Source: Ruminococcaceae bacterium BL-4
GTDB taxonomy: Bacteria > Bacillota > Clostridia > Oscillospirales > Acutalibacteraceae
Reading direction: 5' to 3'
Length of the DNA stretch: 64,000 nt
Assembly (NCBI GenBank): GCA_902809935.1
Contig: LR778134.1
Coordinates: 1,488,001 to 1,552,000 of the forward strand
The notes beneath the pieces are model-generated. The model searched no databases, was not told the origin of the DNA, and was given only the letters and a program-made list of their open reading frames with translations. Shown here in pieces: positions 26,250 through 35,668 of the stretch (within the stretch, counting starts at the first letter, position 1; each line of letters begins with the position of its first letter). The translations under genes were made by a program, and so were the position numbers.

Positions 26250-27149
26250 TTACAAACGACTAAAATCACTAAGAATATTAGCTAATATTAGAAACAAAAA
26301 TAAAGTCATACAGGCAGTTCCAGAGAATTTTTGATAGGATGTTTTATGACTTTTAATAGATTTTAGGATCTCTTTTGTTTTTTTAATGGGATGAAATGAA
26401 ATATGCTTATAAAAATGATAATAGAGCAAAAGCAATAAAGTGGTTAAGAGGAAAATTGCAAAGCAGCTGCACTTAAGAATGAGCTGTACTTCATCAGGTG
26501 CTTTTTGTGGGAATAAGAAGTTACCAAATGGTGTCAATAAATATCCGAACCAATCATTTATAATATGAGCTGCAATCGGCAACAGTAAATTTCCATTCAT
26601 TACAGAAAGACACCCCATCATAATTCCAAAAATTAAAGGTGCAGGAAATTGTGTTGCATGCATAAAAGTAAATAAAACAGTCGTCCATATAACAGCAAAA
26701 ACTTTTCCGCTGCTTTCGCATAGATTTTCTAAAAAGACGCCTCTGAATATAAATTCCTCATAGAATCCTGTGAAAACTGCTAATAAAAGAAAGAGCCACG
26801 TCTGTGATAGATGCGCATTTATAGGGGGAGCATCTCGCCGTGAGTATAAAGCACAGAGTGAAAAGTTTAAAAAGACCGTAAAAAATATCCATAAAATATT
26901 TTCAATCAAAGAAAAATGACTCTTTTTTTGATGTTTGATGACTTCTTTGACTGAAGTCTTTAATAAGAGTTGAGAAGCAACAATGAAAATACAGCCATTT
27001 AAAATTGTTGCATAAAGATACTGGTCAATATTAAAAGAAGAAACAGGAAAGATCTTTGCTAAAAGAAATTGTCCCAAGAGGTCAATGAACAAAATAATTG
27101 CAATTCGATTGGAACTTTGCTCTAAAGTCAAATTCGTTTTCTGATTCAT
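26250..27149 (-). CDS. CPBP-family intramembrane glutamic endopeptidase
   Basis: 299 residues with about eight membrane segments. The abortive-infection/CAAX-protease (Rce1-like) motifs are present: EEFIFRG in FYEEFIFRGVFLENL, FTFMHATQFP, and HIINDWFGYL. Members remove peptides from membrane proteins or bacteriocin precursors, or give bacteriocin immunity. The ATG at 27149 has GAGGTG eight bases upstream; a GTG at 27164 is in frame but forms part of that site. It is the last gene of the GntR/ABC cassette, 41 bases after the membrane protein. Confidence 0.88.
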   Translation of the reverse strand: MNQKTNLTLEQSSNRIAIILFIDLLGQFLLAKIFPVSSFNIDQYLYATILNGCIFIVASQLLLKTSVKEVIKHQKKSHFSLIENILWIFFTVFLNFSLCALYSRRDAPPINAHLSQTWLFLLLAVFTGFYEEFIFRGVFLENLCESSGKVFAVIWTTVLFTFMHATQFPAPLIFGIMMGCLSVMNGNLLLPIAAHIINDWFGYLLTPFGNFLFPQKAPDEVQLILKCSCFAIFLLTTLLLLLYYHFYKHISFHPIKKTKEILKSIKSHKTSYQKFSGTACMTLFLFLILANILSDFSRL

Positions 27150-27190
27150 AAAACTGCACCTCACATAAAGTGCGATGACTTAGAATGAAG

Positions 27191-27958
27191 TCATGTTGCT
27201 TTGATCGACAAATGATGGGTAAGTAAATGAGAAATATAAATGAGAAGGGCAAATGTGCCGATTGCACAGGGAATAAAAAACCAAGTATGCATCGGTGTAA
27301 AGAATAGAGGAAGCAACGTAAGGATGAAAGAAAAAGAAGAAAATTTGGCAAAACATACTATGAAGAGTAAGATCGCCCATATCCAACCGATTCGATATAA
27401 TAGACTTCCGTAAAAATTTCCCAACAAAAGAAATGTCCAATAGAAAGCAAACCGCCAGAGAAAAGCGATCGGAATCAGTGCGGGAACAAAAAACGGTGCG
27501 GATACGATCTCTTCATAAGGTGATGTCATTTGCTGCCACAGCAATGTAATTCCGGCGGAAACACTGTCGCTCTGCTGGCACATCGTGAAAAAGGAGATAT
27601 ACTGTCCATTGCTCATTAGGGATAAAACCCAGTCTAAAAAAGTATCGGTCAGGGAAAAAACAGCCGCGAAAACGGCAAAAGCTGCGCAGTAAGCGAGATT
27701 TTGGGTTTTCCGCGAGATTCCTAGAGCTGTCGGCATGCGAAAAGAATGATCACGCAGCACGATTGCCGTAATCAACAGACAGAATGCGGTGTTTAGTTCG
27801 CAGCTGAGATGACGATCATGTAGATCTGGTAAAATCATAATTGCTAGATAGCTGTAAAAAATTACCCATGGAATCCAAATGAAACGAAGTACATATCGAA
27901 AAAGGCCGGTAAATGATTTTCTTTCCTGAAATGGAATTAAAGTGATGGGCTTACGCAT
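27191..27958 (-). CDS. Membrane protein, probable ABC permease subunit
   Basis: 255 residues with about six hydrophobic segments (for example YVLRFIWIPWVIFYSYLAIM, LAYCAAFAVFAAVFSL and FFIPCAIGTFALLIYISHLL). I do not recognise a named family. Its start overlaps the ABC ATPase stop by eight bases, and an AAAGGAGGAG lies upstream, so it is probably the membrane partner of that ATPase. Confidence 0.7.
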   Translation of the reverse strand: MRKPITLIPFQERKSFTGLFRYVLRFIWIPWVIFYSYLAIMILPDLHDRHLSCELNTAFCLLITAIVLRDHSFRMPTALGISRKTQNLAYCAAFAVFAAVFSLTDTFLDWVLSLMSNGQYISFFTMCQQSDSVSAGITLLWQQMTSPYEEIVSAPFFVPALIPIAFLWRFAFYWTFLLLGNFYGSLLYRIGWIWAILLFIVCFAKFSSFSFILTLLPLFFTPMHTWFFIPCAIGTFALLIYISHLLTHHLSIKAT

Positions 27959-28817
27959 GAGAAGCTCCTCCTTTCTGATCGGTTAGAGCCAAAACCAGCT
28001 CGGAAAGTGAAATCTTTGAGAAAGTCAGCCCTTCTAAGGCAGGGGGCTGTGGTCCCAAAATGATAGCTGTTTTTAAGCCGCCGAGAGTTTGCATCTGCAA
28101 AACTTTTTGTTCCGAGCAAAAACGATCAACCAGTTCGGATGGTCCGCTTACCTGATAGCTGTTCTGAATGAGATGCTCACAGGAATCTTTTAAAACAAGG
28201 TTGCCCTTTTCGAGAATTAGAATTTCATCGAGAATGGATTCGATCTCTTCTACCCAATGGGTCGCAAAGAGACAAGTAATTGTTCCTTTTGAGAAAACAC
28301 TCAACAGCTCTTGATAAAAAAGGTGCCTTGTATTAGCATCCAATCCAAGAAAAGGCTCATCAAACAAAATGAATTCAGCGCCGCTGGAAAGGGCAATCGC
28401 TAATTGAAAAGCTGTTTTTTGCCCGGTGGAAAGCGATGAAAAACGAGCATCCTGTGGTAAACTAAACGTTTCGCAAAGCTTTGCAGCCTTTTCTGGCGAA
28501 AAAGCAGGGCGCAGAGCTGCAATCCAATGAATTAGGCGGGAAACCTGCATAGTAGCTGGAAAGTCTTTGGGGTTTCCGCAATAATAGATTTTAGGCAGTG
28601 CTGTGGGATTTTCCCAGATAGGTTCCTCATCCAGAAAAACGGCTCCGCCGCTTGGGTATTTCCGTCCGGAGAGAAGGTTTAGCAGAGTCGTTTTTCCAGC
28701 ACCATTGCGTCCCAGCACTCCATAAAGGTGGCCAGTCTCAAATTCAGCAGAAATTGTACTTTGTAAATAGCTTTTTTCAAATTCCATTTGGACTTCTTTC
28801 AGAATGAGACGGCTCAT
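27951..28817 (-). CDS. ABC transporter ATP-binding protein
   Basis: 288 residues. Walker A is GRNGAGKTTLLNLL near residue 37, the signature is LSTGQKTAFQLAIALSSG, Walker B is FILFDEPFLGLD, and the switch His is in CLFATHWVEEIE. The signature has T instead of the usual second G/S position (LSTGQ), seen in the YtrB/EcsA-like group. The C-terminal 70 residues are an extra domain. It lies in a GntR-led operon with a 4-base overlap, like ytr-type antibiotic-stress transporters. Confidence 0.92.
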   Translation of the reverse strand: MSRLILKEVQMEFEKSYLQSTISAEFETGHLYGVLGRNGAGKTTLLNLLSGRKYPSGGAVFLDEEPIWENPTALPKIYYCGNPKDFPATMQVSRLIHWIAALRPAFSPEKAAKLCETFSLPQDARFSSLSTGQKTAFQLAIALSSGAEFILFDEPFLGLDANTRHLFYQELLSVFSKGTITCLFATHWVEEIESILDEILILEKGNLVLKDSCEHLIQNSYQVSGPSELVDRFCSEQKVLQMQTLGGLKTAIILGPQPPALEGLTFSKISLSELVLALTDQKGGASHA

Positions 28818-29182
28818 GATTCATATCCCCTTTCAATCATATCCAAAAGTTCCGCTTTGGAAATTTTCAGCGTTTTAGCTTCAGAGAGCAGAGTAACGAT
28901 ATAAGTTTGATAAAATGCCTGTTTGTGCTGCTCCAGAATGCGACTTTTTGCCCCGACTTTGACAAACATTCCGAGGCCCCGCTTTTTATAGATGATGTCT
29001 GCGTCTACAAGCAGATTGATTCCTTTTAGTGCAGTGGCAGGGTTTATTTTAAAAGTAATGGAGATTTCCGTCGTGGAGGGAATTTGTGTTTCTTCCGGAA
29101 AGGCACCGGATAAAATGGCTTCTTCCAACTGTTCAGCAATTTGCAGATAAATGGGTTTTTCGCTTTCAAAATGGATTTCCAT
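28814..29182 (-). CDS. GntR-family regulator, YtrA subfamily
   Basis: 122 residues: an N-terminal winged helix (PIYLQIAEQLEEAILSGAF, QIPSTTEISITFKINPATA) and a short dimerisation tail, without the large effector domain. This short form is YtrA-like and usually represses its own ABC operon until a cell-wall antibiotic is present. It is the first gene of the minus-strand operon. Confidence 0.92.
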   Translation of the reverse strand: MEIHFESEKPIYLQIAEQLEEAILSGAFPEETQIPSTTEISITFKINPATALKGINLLVDADIIYKKRGLGMFVKVGAKSRILEQHKQAFYQTYIVTLLSEAKTLKISKAELLDMIERGYES

Positions 29183-29230
29183 TGGCGGCCTCCTTTCATA
29201 AAATAAAAACGTTTTCTTATAGTATATTAG

Positions 29231-29278
29231 TTAGTTACTTATATAGTTAACAGTATAACCGTATTTATAAATTGTCAA
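29231..29278 (-). promoter_or_regulatory. Promoter and possible operator of the GntR/ABC operon
   Basis: On the minus strand, TTGACA (29273-29278) and TATACT (29252-29257) are 15 bases apart, a short spacer. Just downstream lies an imperfect inverted repeat, GTTAACTATATAAGTAAC (29234-29251), in the position expected for a YtrA-type operator. The operator role is inference. Confidence 0.55.
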
Positions 29279-29361
29279 GTCGAAATGGGAATTTCTTTTT
29301 TTCCAAAATGCGCAAAATTACAGAAAATATGATGAGAAAATTATATTTTGGAAGAATGCAG

Positions 29362-29390
29362 TTGAAAAAAAGGACAAGAAAGTTTATATT
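29362..29390 (+). promoter_or_regulatory. Promoter of the cellulose/glucan locus
   Basis: TTGAAA (29362-29367) and TATATT (29385-29390) with a 17-base spacer, 31 bases before the glycosyltransferase ATG. Confidence 0.65.
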
Positions 29391-29421
29391 TAGTTATATA
29401 AAGGATAAAGGGTAATTACAT

Positions 29422-31707
29422 ATGAAATTATTTTTAAAGAGACATATGTCTACAATCACAATTATTTCAGCGGTTGTTTATATGGCATGGCGTCTGCTTC
29501 GAACAATTCCTTATGAGTATGGAACTTTTTCAACCGTTTTCGGGTTGATCTTATTTATTGTTGAGTTTTTGGGGATTCTGGAGATGATTGTTCATTTTCG
29601 GCAGCTTTCTCATGAAAAATTACCCAAACCGGTCAAGGCTGATCCAAAAGACTATCCGGATGTGGATGTTTTCATTTCCACTTATAATGAGCCCACAGAA
29701 CTGCTGTATAAGACCATTAACGGCTGCCTGAATATGGATTACCCGGATAAATCGAAAGTACATATTTATCTATGTGATGATGGACATCGGGACGAGATGG
29801 GTGTTTTGGCAAAGCAAATGGGTGTTACGCATTTGGTGCGAGATACGCATGAATTTGCAAAAGCCGGAAATCTAAACTATGCTTTGAGCGTAACGCATTC
29901 GCCCTACATTGTTACATTTGATGCAGATATGATTCCAAAACACGATTTTTTGACAGCATGTATTCCCTATTTTTTAGGGGAGGAAGAGATTGGATTTTTA
30001 CAAACGCCGCAGAGTTTCTATAATCCGGACCTGTTTCAGTACAATCTGTATTCAGAAAGCCGTGTCCCAAACGAACAGGATTATTTTTATCGGGATGTTC
30101 AGGTAATGAGGAATGCCAGCAACACGGTGATTTTTGGAGGAACCAATACAATTCTTTCTCGCAAAGCACTGGAGGATGTCGGCGGATTTTATACCGGGGT
30201 TATCACAGAGGATTTTGCGACCGGAATGATGATTGAGAACAAAGGATATCAGTGCTATGCGATCAGCGATTCCCATGCGTGTGGAATGGCTCCTGAGGAT
30301 TTGAAGAGTCTTGTTAAGCAACGCCAGCGCTGGGCTCGTGGGTGCATTCAAACCGGACGAAAAGTAAATCTTTTTGGGTTAAAAGGACTTTCTTTTCAAC
30401 AGAAAATCAGCTATTTGACCTCTATTACTTATTGGTATAGCCCAATTAAGCGAATGATTTATATTTTGTCTCCAATTTTGTATGCTGTGTTTGACCTAAT
30501 CGTTGTTAAATGTACCTTAGGAGAAGTTTTGCTCTTTTGGCTGCCGATGTATTTGCTGAATCACTATACGCTTAATTGTTTATCCGGAAATATTCGAAAT
30601 ACCCGTATTACAAATATTTATGAAACGGCTTTGGTACCGGCTCTCTTTTTACCAGTTTTAAAAGAGTCCCTTGGAATTTCGCAGAAAAAATTTGAAGTCA
30701 CGGAAAAGGACAGCAAAGAAAAACTGAAATCCAGCGATTTGGGGTATTCTTTTAAAACATCGATTACCTTGCTTGTCCTTTTGGCTTTAGATGGGATTGG
30801 ATGGGTACGATGCCTTCATCTCCTGCTTACGTTGGCCATGCCGTCATACCTTTTGATTCTGTTTTGGCTTTCAGTGAATTTGTATTATTTACTGATGTCT
30901 GTCTTCTTTATTTATGGAAGACGGAAACATCGTGAATTTGAACGATTCCGGGCCAATATTGGCTGTTTGGTGGTATATGACAACAAGTTGCTCCGAACCC
31001 ATACTTACGATATTTCAGAGAACGGAATTTCTCTTATTTTCGATTTTCCCGAATACATTCCACCGGAGGAAGAAATAACGATTCGGCTTGCCACTGATCG
31101 GAACGAAACAGAGTGGAGCGGAAAAGTAGCCAATGTTATGCAGATCGGTTCAAAATGGAAATATGGAATTTCTATGCAAAAAATTACGGAACCAAATAAA
31201 AGGCAAATGATGCAAATTGTCTATGATCGTGATCCAACGCTGCCAAGAACGATGGAGAACGGTCTAAGTACAATGGATGACCTTGCTTTGAATATTGAGT
31301 ACCGCAAAAAGTCGAAGAAGAATTTTACAAGCAAAAAACTTCCTTTAGCGGAACTTGATCATACGGTTACCACGAAAGATGGACGAAAGCTTGTGCTTGA
31401 GACTTTTGATTATAAGTCTTTGATCCTTTGGAGCCCCTCCAAAGAGGGGATTTTACAGAAGCTTTCTTTTTCTGAAGAAGGAGTCGTTTTTGAGTGCAGC
31501 TTGCAGGAGAAAATTTCGAAACATGAAGCTTCTTATCAGGTGGACAATCTTGCAGAGCTAGTGGGCAGCGCTGTTTTTCGAACACTTTTAAATACGTGGA
31601 TTACAGACTGCCGTCAAGATAAAGCTCAGGAGAAAAATTACAAAAAGCAAATTGATGCTACACTAAATCGTTATGAAGTTTTTGATGAGCTGCAATACTT
31701 AAACTAA
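29422..31707 (+). CDS. ccsA: Cellulose-synthase-like glycosyltransferase with PilZ domain (CcsA/BcsA type)
   Basis: 761 residues. Two N-terminal membrane helices precede a GT2 domain with all processive-synthase motifs: Asp119-Asp120-Gly121, Asp167-Ala-Asp169, Thr262-Glu-Asp264 and Q-x-x-R-W at 300-304. About four more membrane segments follow. A PilZ domain begins with R-x-x-x-R at 504-508 and D-x-S-x-x-G at 530-535, the residues that bind cyclic di-GMP. After about residue 605 an extra region of roughly 155 residues has no assignment. The enzyme should polymerise glucose from UDP-glucose and export it, activated by c-di-GMP. The symbol follows the clostridial ccs cluster and is inferred from gene order. 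Confidence 0.85.
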   Translation: MKLFLKRHMSTITIISAVVYMAWRLLRTIPYEYGTFSTVFGLILFIVEFLGILEMIVHFRQLSHEKLPKPVKADPKDYPDVDVFISTYNEPTELLYKTINGCLNMDYPDKSKVHIYLCDDGHRDEMGVLAKQMGVTHLVRDTHEFAKAGNLNYALSVTHSPYIVTFDADMIPKHDFLTACIPYFLGEEEIGFLQTPQSFYNPDLFQYNLYSESRVPNEQDYFYRDVQVMRNASNTVIFGGTNTILSRKALEDVGGFYTGVITEDFATGMMIENKGYQCYAISDSHACGMAPEDLKSLVKQRQRWARGCIQTGRKVNLFGLKGLSFQQKISYLTSITYWYSPIKRMIYILSPILYAVFDLIVVKCTLGEVLLFWLPMYLLNHYTLNCLSGNIRNTRITNIYETALVPALFLPVLKESLGISQKKFEVTEKDSKEKLKSSDLGYSFKTSITLLVLLALDGIGWVRCLHLLLTLAMPSYLLILFWLSVNLYYLLMSVFFIYGRRKHREFERFRANIGCLVVYDNKLLRTHTYDISENGISLIFDFPEYIPPEEEITIRLATDRNETEWSGKVANVMQIGSKWKYGISMQKITEPNKRQMMQIVYDRDPTLPRTMENGLSTMDDLALNIEYRKKSKKNFTSKKLPLAELDHTVTTKDGRKLVLETFDYKSLILWSPSKEGILQKLSFSEEGVVFECSLQEKISKHEASYQVDNLAELVGSAVFRTLLNTWITDCRQDKAQEKNYKKQIDATLNRYEVFDELQYLN

Positions 31708-31721
31708 AAATAAGGTGGATT

Positions 31722-32924
31722 ATGGGGTGCTTTGTGAAGCAAAATGGATTTACAAAAACAAAATACAGAAAAAGTTTGTTTTGGGTGATCGGACTTTCGA
31801 TCTGCTTGTTGCTGCCATTTCTTACAATTCCTGTATCAGCCGCTTCAAAGGATAGCAATGCAGTGCAGCTTGTACCGGGGCAGATAAAGTCTTGGAATGA
31901 CGGTGCAGATGTTACGGTCGATACGACAGGAGAAGAAGAGTCAACGAAGACTACGGTTACAGCAGACAGCACAGACCTTAAAAAGGGATACTATTCGTCT
32001 TATCTTTATGATGATACGAGGAGAAATGTTTCGGCATATGATGGGATTCGGTTTCATGTAGAAAACAACCAAGATACTGAATTAAAAATGAATCTCACCC
32101 TGACGATCAGCAGGACTGTCAGCGTGTCTTTACTCGATCAGTCTTTTGCAATTTTGCAGCCGGATGATAAAACAGAGACAGCAAGTATTCTTTACCCGGA
32201 GAATGGGACGTTGATGATTCCAGGAGATTTTAGTGGGACGCTGTATGCTCCTTTTTCACAGTTGCTTACCGAAGATGGCCGGCGGGTTTCGCTTACGCAG
32301 ATCCAATCGTGGGGCGTTACCGCAGTTGAATCTGAGGATCAGATTATTTCTTATACGATCGGAAAAATTGAGCTTTTAAAGAATAGTGAGGCTGCAATGA
32401 GAGGGCAGTATTATTTTATTACGCCTTCTGGAGATACGCAGATAACAGTTCCGCATACGGGCAGCCTTATAAAAAACTATCAGGCATCTGTGACTGATTT
32501 GAATAGGAAGCCGCAGGATCAGACTCCGGAGTTCTTTTTGTCCGGCACAGATACAGGGATTACGATTACAAAAGAAGGACAATTAGAAATCAGCAGTGAC
32601 TGTACTGCATCCGAAGTTACCATTTATGTAAAAACAGAGCAAAGCTTAAATGCTGGGAAGCTGCAAGTTCAACTGGTCCATGAGAATTCACAGGATTCAG
32701 GAGTCCTCGTCCCGGATCCATCCGAAGTCGGTACTATTTCACCTCCTCTTTATCAATGGCTTGGCCAGTCATTTACCTGGATTCAGGGAGGAATTTTAAC
32801 TGCCTTTCTTTTATTGGCAGCGTTGATTTCACATTGGTTTGAAATTTCCAATCGTAATTATTATTTGATAAGAGAAGAATATGAAAGAAACTTTCATCGG
32901 AATAAAAAGGAGGAGAAATTGTGA
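31722..32924 (+). CDS. Secreted, C-terminally anchored partner of the glucan synthase (CcsB-like)
   Basis: 400 residues. A hydrophobic signal segment (LFWVIGLSICLLLPFLTIPV, about residues 19-38) is followed by a beta-rich extracellular region. Near residues 85-165 there is a jelly-roll-like stretch (YDGIRFHVENNQDTELKMNL, GDFSGTLYAPFSQL) resembling carbohydrate-binding modules. A single helix (GGILTAFLLLAALISHWF) near residue 370 and a basic cytoplasmic tail end the protein, the same topology as BcsB, though shorter. It sits between the synthase and the acyltransferase, so a role in guiding the glucan is inferred, not shown. Confidence 0.65.
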   Translation: MGCFVKQNGFTKTKYRKSLFWVIGLSICLLLPFLTIPVSAASKDSNAVQLVPGQIKSWNDGADVTVDTTGEEESTKTTVTADSTDLKKGYYSSYLYDDTRRNVSAYDGIRFHVENNQDTELKMNLTLTISRTVSVSLLDQSFAILQPDDKTETASILYPENGTLMIPGDFSGTLYAPFSQLLTEDGRRVSLTQIQSWGVTAVESEDQIISYTIGKIELLKNSEAAMRGQYYFITPSGDTQITVPHTGSLIKNYQASVTDLNRKPQDQTPEFFLSGTDTGITITKEGQLEISSDCTASEVTIYVKTEQSLNAGKLQVQLVHENSQDSGVLVPDPSEVGTISPPLYQWLGQSFTWIQGGILTAFLLLAALISHWFEISNRNYYLIREEYERNFHRNKKEEKL

Positions 32925-34411
32925 GTTTTTCTAGTCTATCCTTTTTATTTTATTTTCTCCCGGCGTCATTGCTGCTATATTATTTGTTTTCATTTTCCAT
33001 CACGTTCAAAAATATTATTTTGCTGGTCTGCAGTTTGGCTTTTTATGCCTTTGGCGAACCAAAAAATATTGAAATTTTAATTCTTTCCATTTTGGTTAAT
33101 TATGTTTTCGGACTTTTGATTGACTCTGCAAAAAAATCCAAAGGACGTAAGATCTTTTTCTTAACTTTATCTATTCTTTTTAATTTGGGATTGCTTTTTG
33201 TCTTTAAGTATCTTTCGTCTGCCGTTCAGACAATCAATTATTTTATGACTTCACCAATTGATGTATCACAATTTACTTTTGTATTGCCTGTTGGAATTTC
33301 GTTTTTTACCTTTCAAGCGATTTCTTATGGAATTGATGTTTATAGAGGAAGTGTTGGGGCTCAAAAAAATCTGTTGAATTTTGCACTGTATCTTTCTTTT
33401 TTCCCAAAATTGACACAGGGGCCAATTACACAATATAGGGATTTTGAGCCTCAAATTTATGGGCGCAAAGAGACAATACAAAAGTTTTCTTCCGGAGTTT
33501 GTTTCTTTTTAGTTGGGCTCGGAAAAAAGATTCTTTTGGCCAATAATATGGCGATCGTGGCAGATCGGGTCTTTTCTCTGCAACAGATGCAAACTTTGCC
33601 GGTTGGATTGGCATGGATGGGAGCAGTTGCGTATACCTTCCAAATCTATTTTGATTTTTCGGGATATTCCGATATGGCCATTGGACTTGGGCTGATGTTC
33701 GGTTTTCAGTTGCCGCGAAATTTTTGGTATCCTTACATTTCTAAATCCATCGGCGAGTTCTGGCGAAGATGGCATATCACATTGGGCGCATGGTTTCGCG
33801 ATTATCTTTATATTCCGCTTGGAGGATCACGGATGCGCAATCAGGACAAGGTGATTCGAAATCTTGTAGTGGTATGGATTGCGACAGGAATCTGGCATGG
33901 CGCAAACTGGACTTTTTTGGCGTGGGGAATTCTGAACTTTGTCTGTATTGCATGGGAGAGAGTTTTCCATTTCGAAAAGATGAAAGTTCCAGATGCTGTT
34001 CGCCACATTTATGCGCTCTTAGTCATTGTATTAGGGTGGGTGCTGTTCCGCTCAGATTCCCTTCCGAAAGCAGTGAATTATATTCAGAGCATGTTTAACT
34101 TTGTACAAAATGGCTTTTGGAATGATTATGCTTCTATGTTCCTAAAAGAATTTTGGGTGTTTTTTGTCCTTTGCACTGCCTTTTCTATGCCCATTGTCGG
34201 AATTGTCAATCAGTTTTTGGCCAAGGGAATTCTTACCGAACGCCGTATTTCAAAAGAACCTCCCTATGACGAAAAATCCGTCTATATGGAGGCTCCCTTT
34301 CATCGGGTTATGGAAATTTTGTACCCGGTTGGAATGATTTTATTGTTTGTTGTATGTGTGTCTTATTTGGTAAAAGGAAGTTATAATCCCTTTATTTATT
34401 TTCAATTTTAA
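32921..34411 (+). CDS. ccsH: MBOAT-family O-acyltransferase (AlgI-like, CcsH type)
   Basis: 496 residues with about ten membrane segments. The MBOAT core shows PVGISFFTFQAISYGIDVYR, QIYFDFSGYSDMAIGLGLMF, EFWRRWHITLGAWFRDYLY and the catalytic His326 in GIWHGANWTFLAWG. Such proteins pass acetyl groups across the membrane, as in alginate or cellulose acetylation (AlgI, WssH). GTG start, overlapping the upstream stop by four bases (GTGA). The DHHW protein follows by 15 bases. Confidence 0.92.
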   Translation: MSFSSLSFLFYFLPASLLLYYLFSFSITFKNIILLVCSLAFYAFGEPKNIEILILSILVNYVFGLLIDSAKKSKGRKIFFLTLSILFNLGLLFVFKYLSSAVQTINYFMTSPIDVSQFTFVLPVGISFFTFQAISYGIDVYRGSVGAQKNLLNFALYLSFFPKLTQGPITQYRDFEPQIYGRKETIQKFSSGVCFFLVGLGKKILLANNMAIVADRVFSLQQMQTLPVGLAWMGAVAYTFQIYFDFSGYSDMAIGLGLMFGFQLPRNFWYPYISKSIGEFWRRWHITLGAWFRDYLYIPLGGSRMRNQDKVIRNLVVVWIATGIWHGANWTFLAWGILNFVCIAWERVFHFEKMKVPDAVRHIYALLVIVLGWVLFRSDSLPKAVNYIQSMFNFVQNGFWNDYASMFLKEFWVFFVLCTAFSMPIVGIVNQFLAKGILTERRISKEPPYDEKSVYMEAPFHRVMEILYPVGMILLFVVCVSYLVKGSYNPFIYFQF

Positions 34412-34426
34412 AAGGAGCGAGGTTAA

Positions 34427-35668
34427 ATGAAACATTTTTTTACGAAAAAAACAGTGACAGCAGCCTTGTTCGTTACGCTCCTTTTTGTGATGGCTATTTT
34501 AAACATTCAGACAGTATTTCCTTCTTTGCAAAAAGATGTTAGTGACTACCAAACATCAAGTACTTCTGAAAAGCCGCAGACCTTTTCAAATTTAGTCACC
34601 AATCTTAATAATACCGCTAGTACAGAAGTGTTTGGAAAATATGGCTTTATTGAAACTTATGGTTATTTGCAAAAGCTGATGGATAAAAAAGAAACGAATA
34701 ACTTTGAAGTCGTAAAAGCGGAGGATGGATCTCTGCATTACACCTATTTTACGACAGGCCCCAACGATGTTCAGACCATTTCAGAGCGAATGGAACGATT
34801 AAAAAAGGATGCCGAGTCAGTAGGCAGTCATGTGATGTATGTGATGACGCCTGATAAATATATTGAAGGGGTTACCAGGTTTGAAAAGGGAATGCCCTAC
34901 AATTACGCGAACGAAACGGCAGACTTGTTTTTGGATGAGATGCGCAGCCATCAGGTTGATACATTGGATTTTCGGGAAGTTATGAAAGAAAATGGAACTT
35001 ATACGCAAGACAGCTTTTATCGGACAGACCATCACTGGAAGGTTCAGACTGCTTTTAATGCGTTTAAAAGTTTTGCGGATGTTGTAGACGAAAAGTATGA
35101 TTTTCAGTTTCCCAATAAAGCCTATTATACAGATATCAATAATTACAATCAGATTATTTATAAAAATTCATATCTGGGTTCAATGGGCCGTAAGGAAGGA
35201 ATTTTGTATTCCGGAGCGGAAGATTTTGATTTTATTTATCCCAAATTTGATACCAACTATTTCTTTTATGCACAGGGAAATAAGGAGATCACAGCTAATG
35301 GACGTTTTGAGCAATCGGTCTGCTTTACTTCGATGCTTTCAGGCGGGGATATTTATAATGCAGAGAGCGATAAATATTTTACCTATATGGATGGAAACCC
35401 CGGGTTTGTGGAAATTACCAATTTCGATCATCCGGATGGGAAAAAAGTCTTGTTTATTAAGGACTCTCTGATGGTACCAGTGGCATCATTCTTTTCGCTG
35501 GGCTGTTCGAAAGTCTATATGATCGATCCGCGCTACTATGGTGGAAATATCCAGGATGTCATTGATCAATATCATTTTGATGATGTTTTTGTCAGCTTTT
35601 CTCCGCAGAATTTAACAACAGATTTCTTTACGTTCTATTCGGACGACGGTCTGCAGGCTGCCCATTAA
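34427..35668 (+). CDS. ccsI: DHHW/AlgX-AlgJ-like acetyltransfer protein (CcsI type)
   Basis: 413 residues with one N-terminal membrane helix (AALFVTLLFVMAILNIQTVF). The catalytic-type motif Asp201-His202-His203-Trp204 lies in FYRTDHHWKVQTAFNAF. A later segment (KKVLFIKDSLMVPVASFFSL) supplies the SGNH-like serine seen in AlgX/AlgJ proteins. These work outside the membrane and move acetyl groups from the MBOAT partner to the polysaccharide. The stop overlaps the convergent GH5 stop by four bases. Confidence 0.85.
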   Translation: MKHFFTKKTVTAALFVTLLFVMAILNIQTVFPSLQKDVSDYQTSSTSEKPQTFSNLVTNLNNTASTEVFGKYGFIETYGYLQKLMDKKETNNFEVVKAEDGSLHYTYFTTGPNDVQTISERMERLKKDAESVGSHVMYVMTPDKYIEGVTRFEKGMPYNYANETADLFLDEMRSHQVDTLDFREVMKENGTYTQDSFYRTDHHWKVQTAFNAFKSFADVVDEKYDFQFPNKAYYTDINNYNQIIYKNSYLGSMGRKEGILYSGAEDFDFIYPKFDTNYFFYAQGNKEITANGRFEQSVCFTSMLSGGDIYNAESDKYFTYMDGNPGFVEITNFDHPDGKKVLFIKDSLMVPVASFFSLGCSKVYMIDPRYYGGNIQDVIDQYHFDDVFVSFSPQNLTTDFFTFYSDDGLQAAH

